From NCBI RefSeq assembly GCF_900129125.1, contig NZ_FQVJ01000017.1, positions 1 to 64,000 of the forward strand: 64,000 nucleotides of DNA. Direction: 5' to 3'. The notes under the pieces were generated by a model. It had not been told where the DNA came from. It worked only from the letters and a program-made list of their open reading frames with translations, and did not search any database. Below are positions 1-8,167 of the stretch, piece by piece (positions within the stretch are counted from its first letter, which is position 1; each line of letters starts with the position of its first letter). Made by a program: the position numbers and the translations under genes. The stretch comes from Acidocella aminolytica 101 = DSM 11237. GTDB lineage: Bacteria; Pseudomonadota; Alphaproteobacteria; Acetobacterales; Acetobacteraceae.

Positions 1-1
1 C

Positions 2-304
2 GCTGAACCGCTGATCAACACAACCAAGGTGCCCAAGAAATTCCTCGCCGACAAAGCTTATGACAGCGCCGAATTACGCAAGGTACTGAAAAAGCGCGGC
101 ACAAAGCCGGTTATTCCAAATAAGTGCAACCGCAAGAAGCCCTTCAGCTTCAGCAAAAAAGCCTACAGGGATCGACACCTCATCGAAAATGCCTTCTGTC
201 GCCTGAAAGACTTCAGACGTATCGCAACACGTTACGACCGGCTCGAAGTCAATTTCGCCGCATCAATATACCTGGTTGCCGCCATCGTCTGGTGGATTTT
301 ATGA
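2..304 (+). CDS. IS5-family transposase, C-terminal part (runs off window start)
   Basis: The reading frame is open from base 2 and encodes the end of a DDE transposase of the IS5 (IS427-like) type. Seen: an F-L-A-D-K-A-Y-D block, which in this family holds the second catalytic Asp, then a basic stretch, then R-D-R-H-L-I-E-N-A-F, where the Glu is the expected third catalytic residue, and R-R-I-A-T-R-Y-D close to the end. The N-terminal half lies outside the window, so integrity cannot be judged; the visible part has no stop or frameshift. The element end is probably just downstream, near 305-315. Confidence 0.8.
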   Translation, partial: AEPLINTTKVPKKFLADKAYDSAELRKVLKKRGTKPVIPNKCNRKKPFSFSKKAYRDRHLIENAFCRLKDFRRIATRYDRLEVNFAASIYLVAAIVWWIL

Positions 305-495
305 GTCTGGACCCTAATAATAAACTGAAAAATATGAATAATTTTTAGAATTTTTCGTTTGTGTGATAATATATGTGATAGATTTAGCGAAGTCATTACG
401 GTAAATCGTGAAAAAAGTGCTAATCGCACTCATCATAGGCGAAATGGTTTCAGCACGCCCCCTGAACAACTGCCCAACACAGCCGGAACTGGTGC
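305..495. other. AT-rich gap between IS5 end and vapC
   Basis: About 190 bases, clearly richer in A and T than the surrounding genes. It should contain the right end of the IS5-like element. I see no convincing gene, hairpin or promoter here. Confidence 0.5.
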
Positions 496-897
496 TCATA
501 CCAACCAATCCTCGCATCTCAACCCCTGAACTCGTTGGAACTCGCCCAAATTACCCGTGACAACAACCAAGCCCCGGCTGCGGGCATGCCCGGCGATCAT
601 AAGGTCATACGGGCCGATCACGCAGCCCCGCATCTCAAGTTCAGCCCTGATTTCGGCGGTGTGCGCCGCCGCATCACTGTCAAACGGCAGAACCGTCAGT
701 CGCCCGGAAAAATGCTCCACATCGCGGCGAATGCGGGGCGGGTCGTTCGATCGCTCGGCCCCGTACAGCAATTCATAGAGCACCACATCAGAGAGACAAA
801 GTGCCTCGGCATTCGCATTGAACCTCGCCCGCAAGCCCTGCGGCCGGTCGCGCAGCACACGGATGCAAAGATTAGTGTCCAGCAGATAGCGCAGCAT
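496..897 (-). CDS. vapC: VapC-family PIN-domain toxin
   Basis: 133 residues, the normal VapC length. PIN-domain ribonucleases of this family cleave tRNA or rRNA using acidic residues that bind Mg2+. Visible acidic positions are Asp7 in YLLDTN, the Glu in VLYELLYGAE, and the Asp in IGPYDLMIAGHA; the closing V-V-T-G-N-L-G-E-F is the usual fourth motif. The start codon overlaps the stop of the upstream antitoxin gene at base 897 (translational coupling), the standard vapBC layout. Function is by family; the cellular target is unknown. Confidence 0.88.
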   Translation of the reverse strand: MLRYLLDTNLCIRVLRDRPQGLRARFNANAEALCLSDVVLYELLYGAERSNDPPRIRRDVEHFSGRLTVLPFDSDAAAHTAEIRAELEMRGCVIGPYDLMIAGHARSRGLVVVTGNLGEFQRVQGLRCEDWLV

Positions 898-1121
898 CAG
901 AAGCGCTCACGTTCCTGCATCGCCGGCTGCTCGCGCCCGTTCAGGTCAATCCCCGGCGCGTCAAAGAAATCATCCCAGGCCGTACCAGCAGGCGCGATGA
1001 TCCGACGCGGGCCATCAGGGACTATGACCACTTCGCGCACCTCATCAGCAAAGGCCAAGGCCTTGGGCAGCCGCACTGCTTGTGAGCGGTTGGAGAGGAA
1101 CAGGGATGTGCGCGCCAGCAT
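897..1121 (-). CDS. vapB: VapB-type (AbrB-fold) antitoxin
   Basis: 74 residues. The N-terminal half, with LFLSNRSQAVRLPKAL, is the swapped-hairpin AbrB/MazE-like DNA-binding fold of VapB proteins; the acidic, Phe/Trp-rich second half is the expected toxin-neutralising tail. An AGGAG ribosome site lies just upstream of the ATG and overlaps the end of the palindrome at 1132-1160, so the protein probably represses its own operon there. First gene of a two-gene operon with the PIN toxin. Confidence 0.88.
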   Translation of the reverse strand: MLARTSLFLSNRSQAVRLPKALAFADEVREVVIVPDGPRRIIAPAGTAWDDFFDAPGIDLNGREQPAMQERERF

Positions 1122-1131
1122 GAGAAAACTC

Positions 1132-1160
1132 CTGAGTATATCCCGTCAGGATATACTCAG
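1132..1160. promoter_or_regulatory. Perfect 12-bp inverted repeat upstream of vapB (operator)
   Basis: CTGAGTATATCC and its exact complement are separated by five bases. The repeat begins 11 bases upstream of the vapB start codon. A -10-like TATATC (minus strand, 1150-1155) lies within the promoter-distal arm. Position and symmetry fit the binding site of a dimeric VapB or VapBC complex; promoter assignment is inference. Confidence 0.75.
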
Positions 1161-1256
1161 ACTCTGACTTCAATTCAACAATATTCATGGGCGTGAATGC
1201 TCAGCGCGCTTGGCGTCAGACCTTCAATCACGCAGCAGCCGGCGTGATGTCCGAAC

Positions 1257-3017
1257 TTACGCCGTCGCGGCAATCCCCGGGGCATATTCAAATCGCTGTC
1301 CGGCCGCTTCGCCCGCCGCGAACGCATCGCTAAGAACCAGCTTGCCGCGGCCGAGTGCACGGGAACTGAGGCTAAGGCCCAGTTTATCCATCTCCTGCTC
1401 CACCATCGCCGCCTTGGCCGGCACCAGATCACGGCCCGAGCCACCGCGCATGGTGGCCTCGCGCGTGGCGCGGATAGCATGGAGCTTGCCGGAAATGCCC
1501 CGCGCCAAGCCGGTCTGGAACGAGTTTGTCGCGGCTCGCCGTTCACCGGCCATCTCGAAATAAATATCGCTGGCGCGGAACGCGTTGGTCTCTGTCTCAA
1601 ACGCACGCTCAACCATCTCGTAGAGATACCGTGCCGCCGTCACATCACCACGCAGGCCGAAGAAGATATAGCGTAACGGCGCAGCCTCGGCGCGCTCCGC
1701 CCAGACGCGGCAGTCAAAAAAATTCGCAATTGCTGGGATGCATTCATCAATCGGTGCGATGCGGCGGCGGTTGGTCTGGATACCAATGCCCTCGCAAGAC
1801 TGTGCCCTAAATTCAAGTTCACCGAGTGACAGACCGTAGCGGTCCAATAACTCGGCCACCTTTTCCGCCGCTGCCAGCGCTTCATGTTCCGTGCAACCTT
1901 GCGCCACGGTTTTGGCGCGCAACGCCTGGATGCGCTGCACCAGCCGTTCCAACTCGGGGTCTTCCGCCACGCGCCCACCTGTCAGTTTTGCCCGCAACGT
2001 CTCAAAAAGCGTGCGCACCCGCTGCGGCCAGCCTTGTTTGGCAACGACATCGGCAAGCCCGGAGGCAATCAAAGCCAGGGTAAGCCCGCCAACGCCATGG
2101 CGCTCTCGGTGCTGCGCCACCTCCAACTGCACCAAAAGCAAACGCTCAATGGCCGCGGCAACATCATCCCTGCCGCCATCGCGGGACAGTACGGCGGCGG
2201 CCAATGTATCGAGTATATTCGCCAGACTGGCCGTTTGCCGCGTGCGCTGAAGCAAATTCGCGTCCGGTGCCCGCGCGTCCAGCGCCAGCCACGCCATGGC
2301 GAGGTCTTCCAACTCGCTTTGCTCTTCTTCAAACAGCCCCACGCCGCCAGCCTCGCCCATCGGCCGATTCAGGCCCGGGACATCCAGCGTGCCATGGCGG
2401 ACCACATGGGCATAAACCGCCTCCGCCCAGCGCACATTGGCGCTTGCAGCCGAGGCACCTGCCGCCGGATGGCCGGCCGCCACCGCCAGGGCAGCAACAT
2501 CGAGCGGCGTTGCCGCACCCGCCAGGCAACCAACTCCGCCGGGCAGCGTCACCACGCGGCCGAATAGGGTCGTACCGTCCAGCAGGGGCAAAAGCTCCGC
2601 ATCCGCCAGACGCAACACCTCACCCGTGACAACATCCCGCACTCTGATCCCGGCACCGTCAGCGCCTTGCTCCAGACGCAGCAAGCGGAATCGCGCCCGG
2701 CAAAGGGCCGCCACCGCCTCCCTCTCCGCCACCGGGGCATTCCCCCAACTCCTGGCAAGGCGATCAAACGCGGTTGCGCCACTGGCGGAAGGCTGCGAGA
2801 GCAACAAATCGGACGAAAGCAGCACGGCGTCCGCCATCATGGCGAGCATCCGCTCCTCGGACATATCCTGCACATCCCGCTCGCGCTGGGGCAACCATTT
2901 GCGGACGATGCCATCGCCACGCTCGCGCGCCACAAATTTCGCCGCCGCCTCAATCAGGCCGTCAATCAGGTGACAAACCTCCTCGGAGGACGATGTGGCA
3001 GTAGCGGCACGCGACAT
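1257..3017 (-). CDS. DUF2786-containing protein of unknown function
   Basis: The frame is open to 3161, but the ATG at 3017 has an AGAGGAG ribosome site a few bases upstream and begins a typical N-terminus (MSRAATATSS), giving 586 residues. The C-terminal third carries a DUF2786 signature (T-E-H-E-A-L-A-A-A-E-K-V-A-E-L-L-D-R-Y-G) followed by R-R-R-I-A-P and a stretch rich in aromatic residues; the long N-terminal part (about 370 residues, Ala-rich helices) is not recognised. DUF2786 has no assigned reaction that I can vouch for. It sits between VapBC and an ISL3 element inside a defence island, which suggests but does not show a role there. Confidence 0.65.
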   Translation of the reverse strand: MSRAATATSSSEEVCHLIDGLIEAAAKFVARERGDGIVRKWLPQRERDVQDMSEERMLAMMADAVLLSSDLLLSQPSASGATAFDRLARSWGNAPVAEREAVAALCRARFRLLRLEQGADGAGIRVRDVVTGEVLRLADAELLPLLDGTTLFGRVVTLPGGVGCLAGAATPLDVAALAVAAGHPAAGASAASANVRWAEAVYAHVVRHGTLDVPGLNRPMGEAGGVGLFEEEQSELEDLAMAWLALDARAPDANLLQRTRQTASLANILDTLAAAVLSRDGGRDDVAAAIERLLLVQLEVAQHRERHGVGGLTLALIASGLADVVAKQGWPQRVRTLFETLRAKLTGGRVAEDPELERLVQRIQALRAKTVAQGCTEHEALAAAEKVAELLDRYGLSLGELEFRAQSCEGIGIQTNRRRIAPIDECIPAIANFFDCRVWAERAEAAPLRYIFFGLRGDVTAARYLYEMVERAFETETNAFRASDIYFEMAGERRAATNSFQTGLARGISGKLHAIRATREATMRGGSGRDLVPAKAAMVEQEMDKLGLSLSSRALGRGKLVLSDAFAAGEAAGQRFEYAPGIAATA

Positions 3018-3167
3018 TGGCAACTCCTCTGTTGACCGCTTTTGTATAGCAAGCAGACCGCGAGTCGCACATGAGCCGCCCGGGACCAAAGGCCAACCTG
3101 ACGCTTGGCCAGGTTGGCCTGGCTTGGAGCGATCCCGTGGAAGCACGTGACCGGTTGGCACTGGATA

Positions 3168-3191
3168 TTTTGTAAGCTTTGTGCTACAAAA
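3168..3191. repeat. Inverted repeat sharing an 11-mer with the downstream parDE-type operator
   Basis: TTTTGTA and TACAAAA flank a 10-base spacer. The 11-mer TTGTGCTACAA at 3179-3189 also occurs, on the other strand, in the operator region of the ParE/RHH pair at 9811-9821. It lies directly before the ISL3 insertion with no antitoxin gene attached, so it may be a leftover promoter/operator. Confidence 0.35.
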
Positions 3192-3245
3192 ATATACTTA
3201 ATAGTCGCGCAAAGACATCAAAATTGTCGATTTCCGCTGAGGTCT

Positions 3246-4896
3246 GGCTCTGACTCACATTTGCTGCTGGCGATGCTCATGCGCCGACTACGCGCGCCTG
3301 AAGCAGGTCAAGTTTCGGGCGCCCATACATCTGTCGCTTGATAAGTTTGAGGCGCGTGAGTTGCCCCTCAGTCTGTCCGTTCGACCATGGCGAGACGATC
3401 GCGTTTCTGACAGCCGTCTGGTCCTTTTCGACGCCACTGGCGAATGACCCGATGAGGCTGCCTTTGGCAATCGCCAGCCAGTCAACGAGCTTTGCCGCTG
3501 ATCTTGAGCGGATCATGGATTGGAAGTCCCCAATCGCTTTGCGCGCCGCGACCAATTCAGGGACGCTTGCCTCGATGGCTGCCACCAGGATCGCTTCGGA
3601 TTTAACAAGCCCATCCCGTGCCGAGGTCATCAGGCGGGCAATGACCTTGGCTGAGGGCGTGCGTGCAAATCCACTTTGATTGGCCTTTTCAGCGAGGCGC
3701 CGGCGCTGTGCCCATTGCGAGACGACACCGCTCTGGCCGACAAAGCCTTCCGCGCGCATCTCACGCCAGAGCGCCAGAGCATTGCGGGCACCGCTTTCCC
3801 ATCTGTTGTTTAACCACGGCAACCAGCTGTCCAGAGAGCTTGGCCGGGTGCGGAAAACGTCCAGTCGCTGTCCGCGCAAACCGTTGCGAACGAGCTTTCT
3901 GCTATGACCTGTTTGCCGGACAATCTGCCTGATGGACGTCCCGTTGTTCGCCAGCTTCAAGATCGCTTCGTTTGTTTCCTGCCGTCGCCGGTAGCCTTCG
4001 TATTGCAGCTTCTCAGCATAGGTCAGAAGCTTGGGATCGATGTCATTGCCGCCAACCGACTGCCTGATCTGCCGCATGGACTTGTTGACGGCGTCCAGAA
4101 AAGCTCGGCTCGAATTCTCCATAAGATGCCAACGATCGGCAACCTGCTGGGCTTCAGGCCGCCCTTTTGCAATTGCCTCGCCATATCCGCCGCCCCGGTC
4201 ACGGGCAACGATCGATATCGACGGGCGGTTAGCAAGCCAGGCTCGAGACGTTTCCAGCGTTCGGTCCGGCAATAGGGTAACAGGCTTCCGGCGCTCCAGA
4301 TCGCAAATGATCGTCCCATAGCTCTGGCCTCGCCGGAAAGCGAAATCGTCAATGCCTATGACACGAAGCTCATCAGTCTGATCAACCGCACGCCGGCGCA
4401 CCACGCGCAGCAAGGTGTCCTTGCTAACCGGCATCATGAGCCGAGTGGCGAAAGCCGCCCCAGGTCTGCCACCCAACGCCAGCCCGAGATGATGGACAAT
4501 TGTTTCAAGCCGCTGAGTGCGTCGAGCATAGCAAGACAGAACGCCATGATCGAACTGCTCGCAGAAGATACGCCGCCGGCAAATAGCCGTGTCACACCAG
4601 AACCGGCGCGCCCTGATCGCAAGAAAGGCGCGGCGGCCACCCAGAGGAAGATCCAATGGTCGGCGGATATATCTGCTCTGAACACGGTAACTCCGCCGCC
4701 CGCAATCGGGGCAAGTCCCAGAACCATGCCGTGAGCGCAGCAGGATTTCGACACCTTCGCCGACATTCTGTACTGAGACAACAATGAAGCCTTCTGGTGC
4801 GAGGTTTGCGCGTTGAAATCGACCGTGCATGGCAGATACTCCCAATGACGCGGTCAAACGATAACACCTAAACAGCAGCAAAAATGAGTCAGAGCC
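3246..4896 (-). mobile_element. ISL3-family insertion sequence with terminal inverted repeats
   Basis: The element is bounded by 24-base terminal repeats at 3246-3269 and 4873-4896 that differ at only two positions and begin GGCTCTGACTCA. It contains a single transposase gene. ISL3 elements usually make 8-bp target duplications; the eight bases on either side here do not match, so either the flanks were rearranged after insertion or the duplication has decayed. A 3'-end fragment of a related copy lies at 25137-25314. Confidence 0.85.
3277..4830 (-). CDS. ISL3-family transposase
   Basis: 517 residues from the ATG at 4830 (MHGRFQRANL); the frame is open to 4911 but that extension would run through the terminal repeat. 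The N-terminal zinc-finger region CPDCGRRS...C...C and a DDE core are visible: V-I-G-I-D-D-F-A-F-R-R-G, V-A-R-D-R-G-G-G-Y, and the Glu within S-N-G-Q-T-E-G-Q near the end, the classical ISL3/IS204 arrangement. No stop or frameshift was found, so it may still be active. Confidence 0.9.
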   Translation of the reverse strand: MHGRFQRANLAPEGFIVVSVQNVGEGVEILLRSRHGSGTCPDCGRRSYRVQSRYIRRPLDLPLGGRRAFLAIRARRFWCDTAICRRRIFCEQFDHGVLSCYARRTQRLETIVHHLGLALGGRPGAAFATRLMMPVSKDTLLRVVRRRAVDQTDELRVIGIDDFAFRRGQSYGTIICDLERRKPVTLLPDRTLETSRAWLANRPSISIVARDRGGGYGEAIAKGRPEAQQVADRWHLMENSSRAFLDAVNKSMRQIRQSVGGNDIDPKLLTYAEKLQYEGYRRRQETNEAILKLANNGTSIRQIVRQTGHSRKLVRNGLRGQRLDVFRTRPSSLDSWLPWLNNRWESGARNALALWREMRAEGFVGQSGVVSQWAQRRRLAEKANQSGFARTPSAKVIARLMTSARDGLVKSEAILVAAIEASVPELVAARKAIGDFQSMIRSRSAAKLVDWLAIAKGSLIGSFASGVEKDQTAVRNAIVSPWSNGQTEGQLTRLKLIKRQMYGRPKLDLLQARVVGA

Positions 4897-4999
4897 CCTT
4901 ATTGACCCCAATCCGCCGCTCTTCGCCGTCCCACGTCCGAGAGGATTGTGAGGGGAAGCTGGTGGGAAGATGCGGTGCGAACCGCGTGCTTCCCGCTGG

Positions 5000-5275
5000 T
5001 CAGGGCCAGCGCTGGGCCGCGTGCAGCACGCGCAGAATGGCGACGGCGTTCGTGGCGACCTGATAGATCAGGATGTAATTCTGGTGCGCCACGAGCTCGC
5101 GCGTGCTGGCGACGCGGCCAATGCGGCCCTGGCTTGGGTGGTCAACCAGACGTGCCGCCTTTTCAGCCAGGAGCTCGTCCAGCGCCAGCGCGGCGATCGG
5201 ATTGTCCGCCTCGATATGATCGTAGATGATGTCGCGGTCCTGGATGGCTTCTGGCGTCCAGTACAGCGCCCTCAT
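5000..5275 (-). CDS. parE: ParE/RelE-family toxin, copy 1
   Basis: 91 residues with the RelE/ParE fold pattern: an N-terminal YWTPEAIQDRDIIYDHI helix, PIAALALDELLAEKAARLVDHPSQGR, and a C-terminal R-E-L-V-A-H-Q-N-Y-I-L-I-Y-Q-V strand. Family members either inhibit DNA gyrase (ParE) or cleave mRNA on the ribosome (RelE); the sequence does not decide between them. The gene overlaps the upstream antitoxin gene by four bases. A near-identical copy lies at 9218-9493, with a handful of substitutions. Confidence 0.85.
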   Translation of the reverse strand: MRALYWTPEAIQDRDIIYDHIEADNPIAALALDELLAEKAARLVDHPSQGRIGRVASTRELVAHQNYILIYQVATNAVAILRVLHAAQRWP

Positions 5276-5559
5276 TCGCCGGTTTCAAGTTTGCGGCGCG
5301 TGGCGGCGCGGCGTGCGGCGAAGCGCGCTTCGACATCGGCGGCGGGGACCAGACGGCCAGCGCTGGCCGACTCCAAGCCAAGTTGGACCTGCTCGCGGAA
5401 CCACGTATCGTGGTCAGCGGCGTGAAGCTGCTGCTGCACGTAATCGCGCATGAAATCACGCAGCAGCTGGGCGCCGGAGCGGTCTCGCATCTTGGCCGCT
5501 TTGGAGAATTCGTTTTTCAGGGCCTCGTCGACCCGGAAGGTGAAGGTTGCTTCGCTCAT
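5272..5559 (-). CDS. RHH-type antitoxin, copy 1
   Basis: 95 residues from the ATG at 5559 (MSEATFTFRVDEAL); the frame is open further upstream, but the same start is conserved in the second copy. The N-terminus has the ribbon-helix-helix/RelB-like strand TFTFRVDEALKNEFSKAAK that inserts into DNA; the C-terminal half, Ala/Arg-rich, should wrap the toxin. It precedes and overlaps the ParE-type toxin gene, the order usual for this class. Annotated as antitoxin by family and context. Confidence 0.82.
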   Translation of the reverse strand: MSEATFTFRVDEALKNEFSKAAKMRDRSGAQLLRDFMRDYVQQQLHAADHDTWFREQVQLGLESASAGRLVPAADVEARFAARRAATRRKLETGE

Positions 5560-5693
5560 CGTGCCCCCACGCCCATGTATTACAAGAGGTGTACAACGTA
5601 GCACGCCCGAAGCGGGTTGCCAATGAGGTTCAAGCTACGCGAGGGCGTGTAGATTACGCCCTTGGGGAGCGTGCAACTTGGCGCGTTCTCGTC

Positions 5694-8060
5694 TCACCCC
5701 TGATCCTCAATCTCGGTCGCCATTCGATACCCCATCGCCCGATAGCCACGCCGCCGCTTGTCCCACATCCGCAGAAGCGCAGGATGTCCGGTGTCGACGA
5801 AATCAATGATGCGGACATCGACCTTGTGCGCATGCTCCCGGTGCAGACGGCCCGCATATTGCTGCAACGTTCCAGTCCAGGAGATCGGCATGGCCAGCAC
5901 CAGGGTGTCGAGAGGCGGATGGTCGAATCCTTCTCCCACCAGCTTGCCTGTGGCCAGCAGCACGCGCGGCGCATCAGGCGGCAAGGCATCGAGCGCTGCG
6001 ATCAGCGCCGCACGCTGCTTCCTGGACATGCGGCCATGCAGCACGAATGGATCGGAGACAACGCCCGTCACTGCTGCCCGGATGGCGTCGAGATGCTCGG
6101 TGCGTTCGGTCAACACCAGCACCTTGCGCCCCTGCCGAAACGCATCGTGCACTTCGGCCGCGATGGCCTCAGTGCGGGCCTGGTCAGTGGCGAGATGCCG
6201 GAATACGTCTTGGATTCCAGCGTCGGAGGGCAGGTCAATCCGCGAGAAACGCGACCTCGGTATCATTGCCATGTCGTGAGGTGCGCCAGCAGGTTTCGCC
6301 GCCTTGTGCCGGATCGGCCCACACTGCATGAAGATGATCGGCTGCTGACCATCGCGGCGAATTGGCGTTGCCGTCAGGCCAAGCACATACTTCGCCTTCG
6401 CGCGTTTCAGAATGGCATCGAAAGAAACCGCACCCACATGGTGGCACTCGTCCACGATGACCTGACCGTAACCCTCGACCAACGGGTTGACCTCACCGCG
6501 CCGTGACAGCGATTGCATCACGGCGATGTCGATCTTGCCCGTGGGCTTGGCCTTGCCGCCGCCAATGATGCCGACCGTCTCTTTGCCGACGCCCAGAAAC
6601 GCTTGCAGGCGCTCCTGCCACTGTTTGAGCAGCTCGGTGCGGTGCACCAGTACCAGTGTGCTAACAGCACGGCGCGCGATGATCGCCGCGGCCGTAACCG
6701 TCTTGCCGAAGGCTGTCGGCGCGCACAGCACACCTGCCTCGTGATTCAGCATGGCCGAAGCGGCTGTCTCCTGGTCGGGACGCAGGGTGCCCACGAAGGC
6801 GATGTCGGTCGGGTCACCATCCACGCGCTCGTCATGCAATTCGTACGCTATGTCATTCTCACGCAGAAGGACGAGTGCGGCCTCAAGACAGCCGCGCGGC
6901 AAAGCAATATGCCGCGGATAGTTCTCGGCGCTGCCAATGACGCGAGGCTTGTCCCAGACAGACATCCTCATCGCCTGGGCTTTGTAGAATTCAGGGTTCT
7001 GGAAGGCCGCGAGCCGGATCAGGCGATTGGCCAAAGCTTGCGGCAGTTGGTCCTTCTCGAAATAGACCAGATTGGCCAATGTCACGGTCAGTGACGTTGG
7101 CATGGGCCCGGCCAATTTTTTCTGGGGCGCCGCGCTTTCACGCCGCCATGGGGTAGCCAAATCCTCGTCGTCGATGAAGGTGACATCCAGCGGATGAACG
7201 CCGCCCGTGGCGCGCAGGATGGTGGGCTCGATATCCTCGACCGGCATCGGCGCAATGGCAGCCAGGAATGCCCATTGATCGGGGTACGGCTGGAGGTTGG
7301 TATCGACGAACACACTTCCGCCCTTCTCACGGGGCTTCTTCTGCAGCGGCAATGCGATCAAATTGCCGAAGCCACCCTTGGGCATCGTATCCTGGTTGGG
7401 GAAAAGCCGGTCATAGGAGGTCAGCTTCAGTTGCCGCGTGCGCGAGCAGGTATGGCTGATGATGGCCGTGCCAAGACGGCGGGCATCCCGCGCCGGTACG
7501 CGATTAGCGAAAAAAATCCAAACATGCGCGCCGTTGCCGGACCGCGAAACTTCCAGAACAGACGGGACGCCGAGCTCGCTGCAAGATTGCATGAAAGCGC
7601 GCGCATCATCCCGCCATTCGGCTTCGTCGAAATCTGCTGCCAGAAAATAACAGGTATCATCTTCCAATAGGGGATACAGACCGATCGTATGCTGGCCAGC
7701 CAAGTGGTCATAAATTACAGTGTCGGACAGCGGACTCAGTAAGCGGTTGGTGCAATCACCACATTTGATGCGCGGCTTTTCGCAAATTCCGGGCCGCCAT
7801 TCATTGGCGCAGGCTGGGGCGTAGCCGGATCTTCCGGAATTCTTGCTTTCCCAGCGGATGGGGTAGACGTCGGTGCGACCGCGGAAAAGGCGACGGAACA
7901 GAGCGACCTTCTCCTCCGTGGAAAGGTGCGACGATTCCGGTTCTCCTACCGTTGGGGCAGATGGAGGTGGCTGCCGCCAAGCGACGCCATGAGCTTCAAG
8001 CAGCGCGATCAGGCGAGCGTTCTCTGCCTGCAGCGCTGCTAGTGTGTCCGGTTGGTCCAT
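5694..8060 (-). CDS. TOTE-type archaeo-eukaryotic primase fused to SF2 helicase
   Basis: 788 residues. In order: a short coiled coil (about 5-25, LAALQAENARLIALLEAHG), a region with four Cys (84, 93, 100, 103) that could bind zinc, a TOTE-class archaeo-eukaryotic primase core with metal-binding D-F-D at 143-145 and a G-A-H motif at 177-179, then a superfamily 2 helicase with Walker A APTAFGKT (447-454), DECH (537-540), TAT (563-565) and the motif VI QYAGRLHRE near the end. Proteins of this class are predicted components of mobile-element conflict systems. No C-terminal nuclease domain is recognised. The gene lies between two copies of the same toxin-antitoxin pair. It is intact; the primase assignment rests on motif reading. 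Confidence 0.82.
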   Translation of the reverse strand: MDQPDTLAALQAENARLIALLEAHGVAWRQPPPSAPTVGEPESSHLSTEEKVALFRRLFRGRTDVYPIRWESKNSGRSGYAPACANEWRPGICEKPRIKCGDCTNRLLSPLSDTVIYDHLAGQHTIGLYPLLEDDTCYFLAADFDEAEWRDDARAFMQSCSELGVPSVLEVSRSGNGAHVWIFFANRVPARDARRLGTAIISHTCSRTRQLKLTSYDRLFPNQDTMPKGGFGNLIALPLQKKPREKGGSVFVDTNLQPYPDQWAFLAAIAPMPVEDIEPTILRATGGVHPLDVTFIDDEDLATPWRRESAAPQKKLAGPMPTSLTVTLANLVYFEKDQLPQALANRLIRLAAFQNPEFYKAQAMRMSVWDKPRVIGSAENYPRHIALPRGCLEAALVLLRENDIAYELHDERVDGDPTDIAFVGTLRPDQETAASAMLNHEAGVLCAPTAFGKTVTAAAIIARRAVSTLVLVHRTELLKQWQERLQAFLGVGKETVGIIGGGKAKPTGKIDIAVMQSLSRRGEVNPLVEGYGQVIVDECHHVGAVSFDAILKRAKAKYVLGLTATPIRRDGQQPIIFMQCGPIRHKAAKPAGAPHDMAMIPRSRFSRIDLPSDAGIQDVFRHLATDQARTEAIAAEVHDAFRQGRKVLVLTERTEHLDAIRAAVTGVVSDPFVLHGRMSRKQRAALIAALDALPPDAPRVLLATGKLVGEGFDHPPLDTLVLAMPISWTGTLQQYAGRLHREHAHKVDVRIIDFVDTGHPALLRMWDKRRRGYRAMGYRMATEIEDQG

Positions 8061-8167
8061 AGGTCAACTCGCTGACGAGCAAGGGGTACGGCCCATCACA
8101 ATGCCAGTATCTAGCCCAGTTCGGGGTGAGGCAAGATGAAACTCCTGCCAGCAATTAGACCACCCCA

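Larger units (their letters stand above)
4915..5645. repeat. Segmental duplication, copy 1 (with 9130-9865)
   Basis: The block that carries the ParE/RHH pair, with flanking non-coding DNA on both sides, recurs at 9130-9865. The shared flank begins around CCGCCGCTC and GATTGTGAGGGGAAGCTGG downstream of the toxin gene and continues upstream of the antitoxin past its promoter region. The boundaries are approximate, placed by eye. The TOTE gene and the PIN/RHH pair lie between the two copies, so recombination between them could delete that segment. Confidence 0.75.

Noticed and set aside
5547-6506. 319-codon open frame opposite the TOTE gene
   Set aside because: No domain; overlaps both the antitoxin promoter and the certain TOTE gene.
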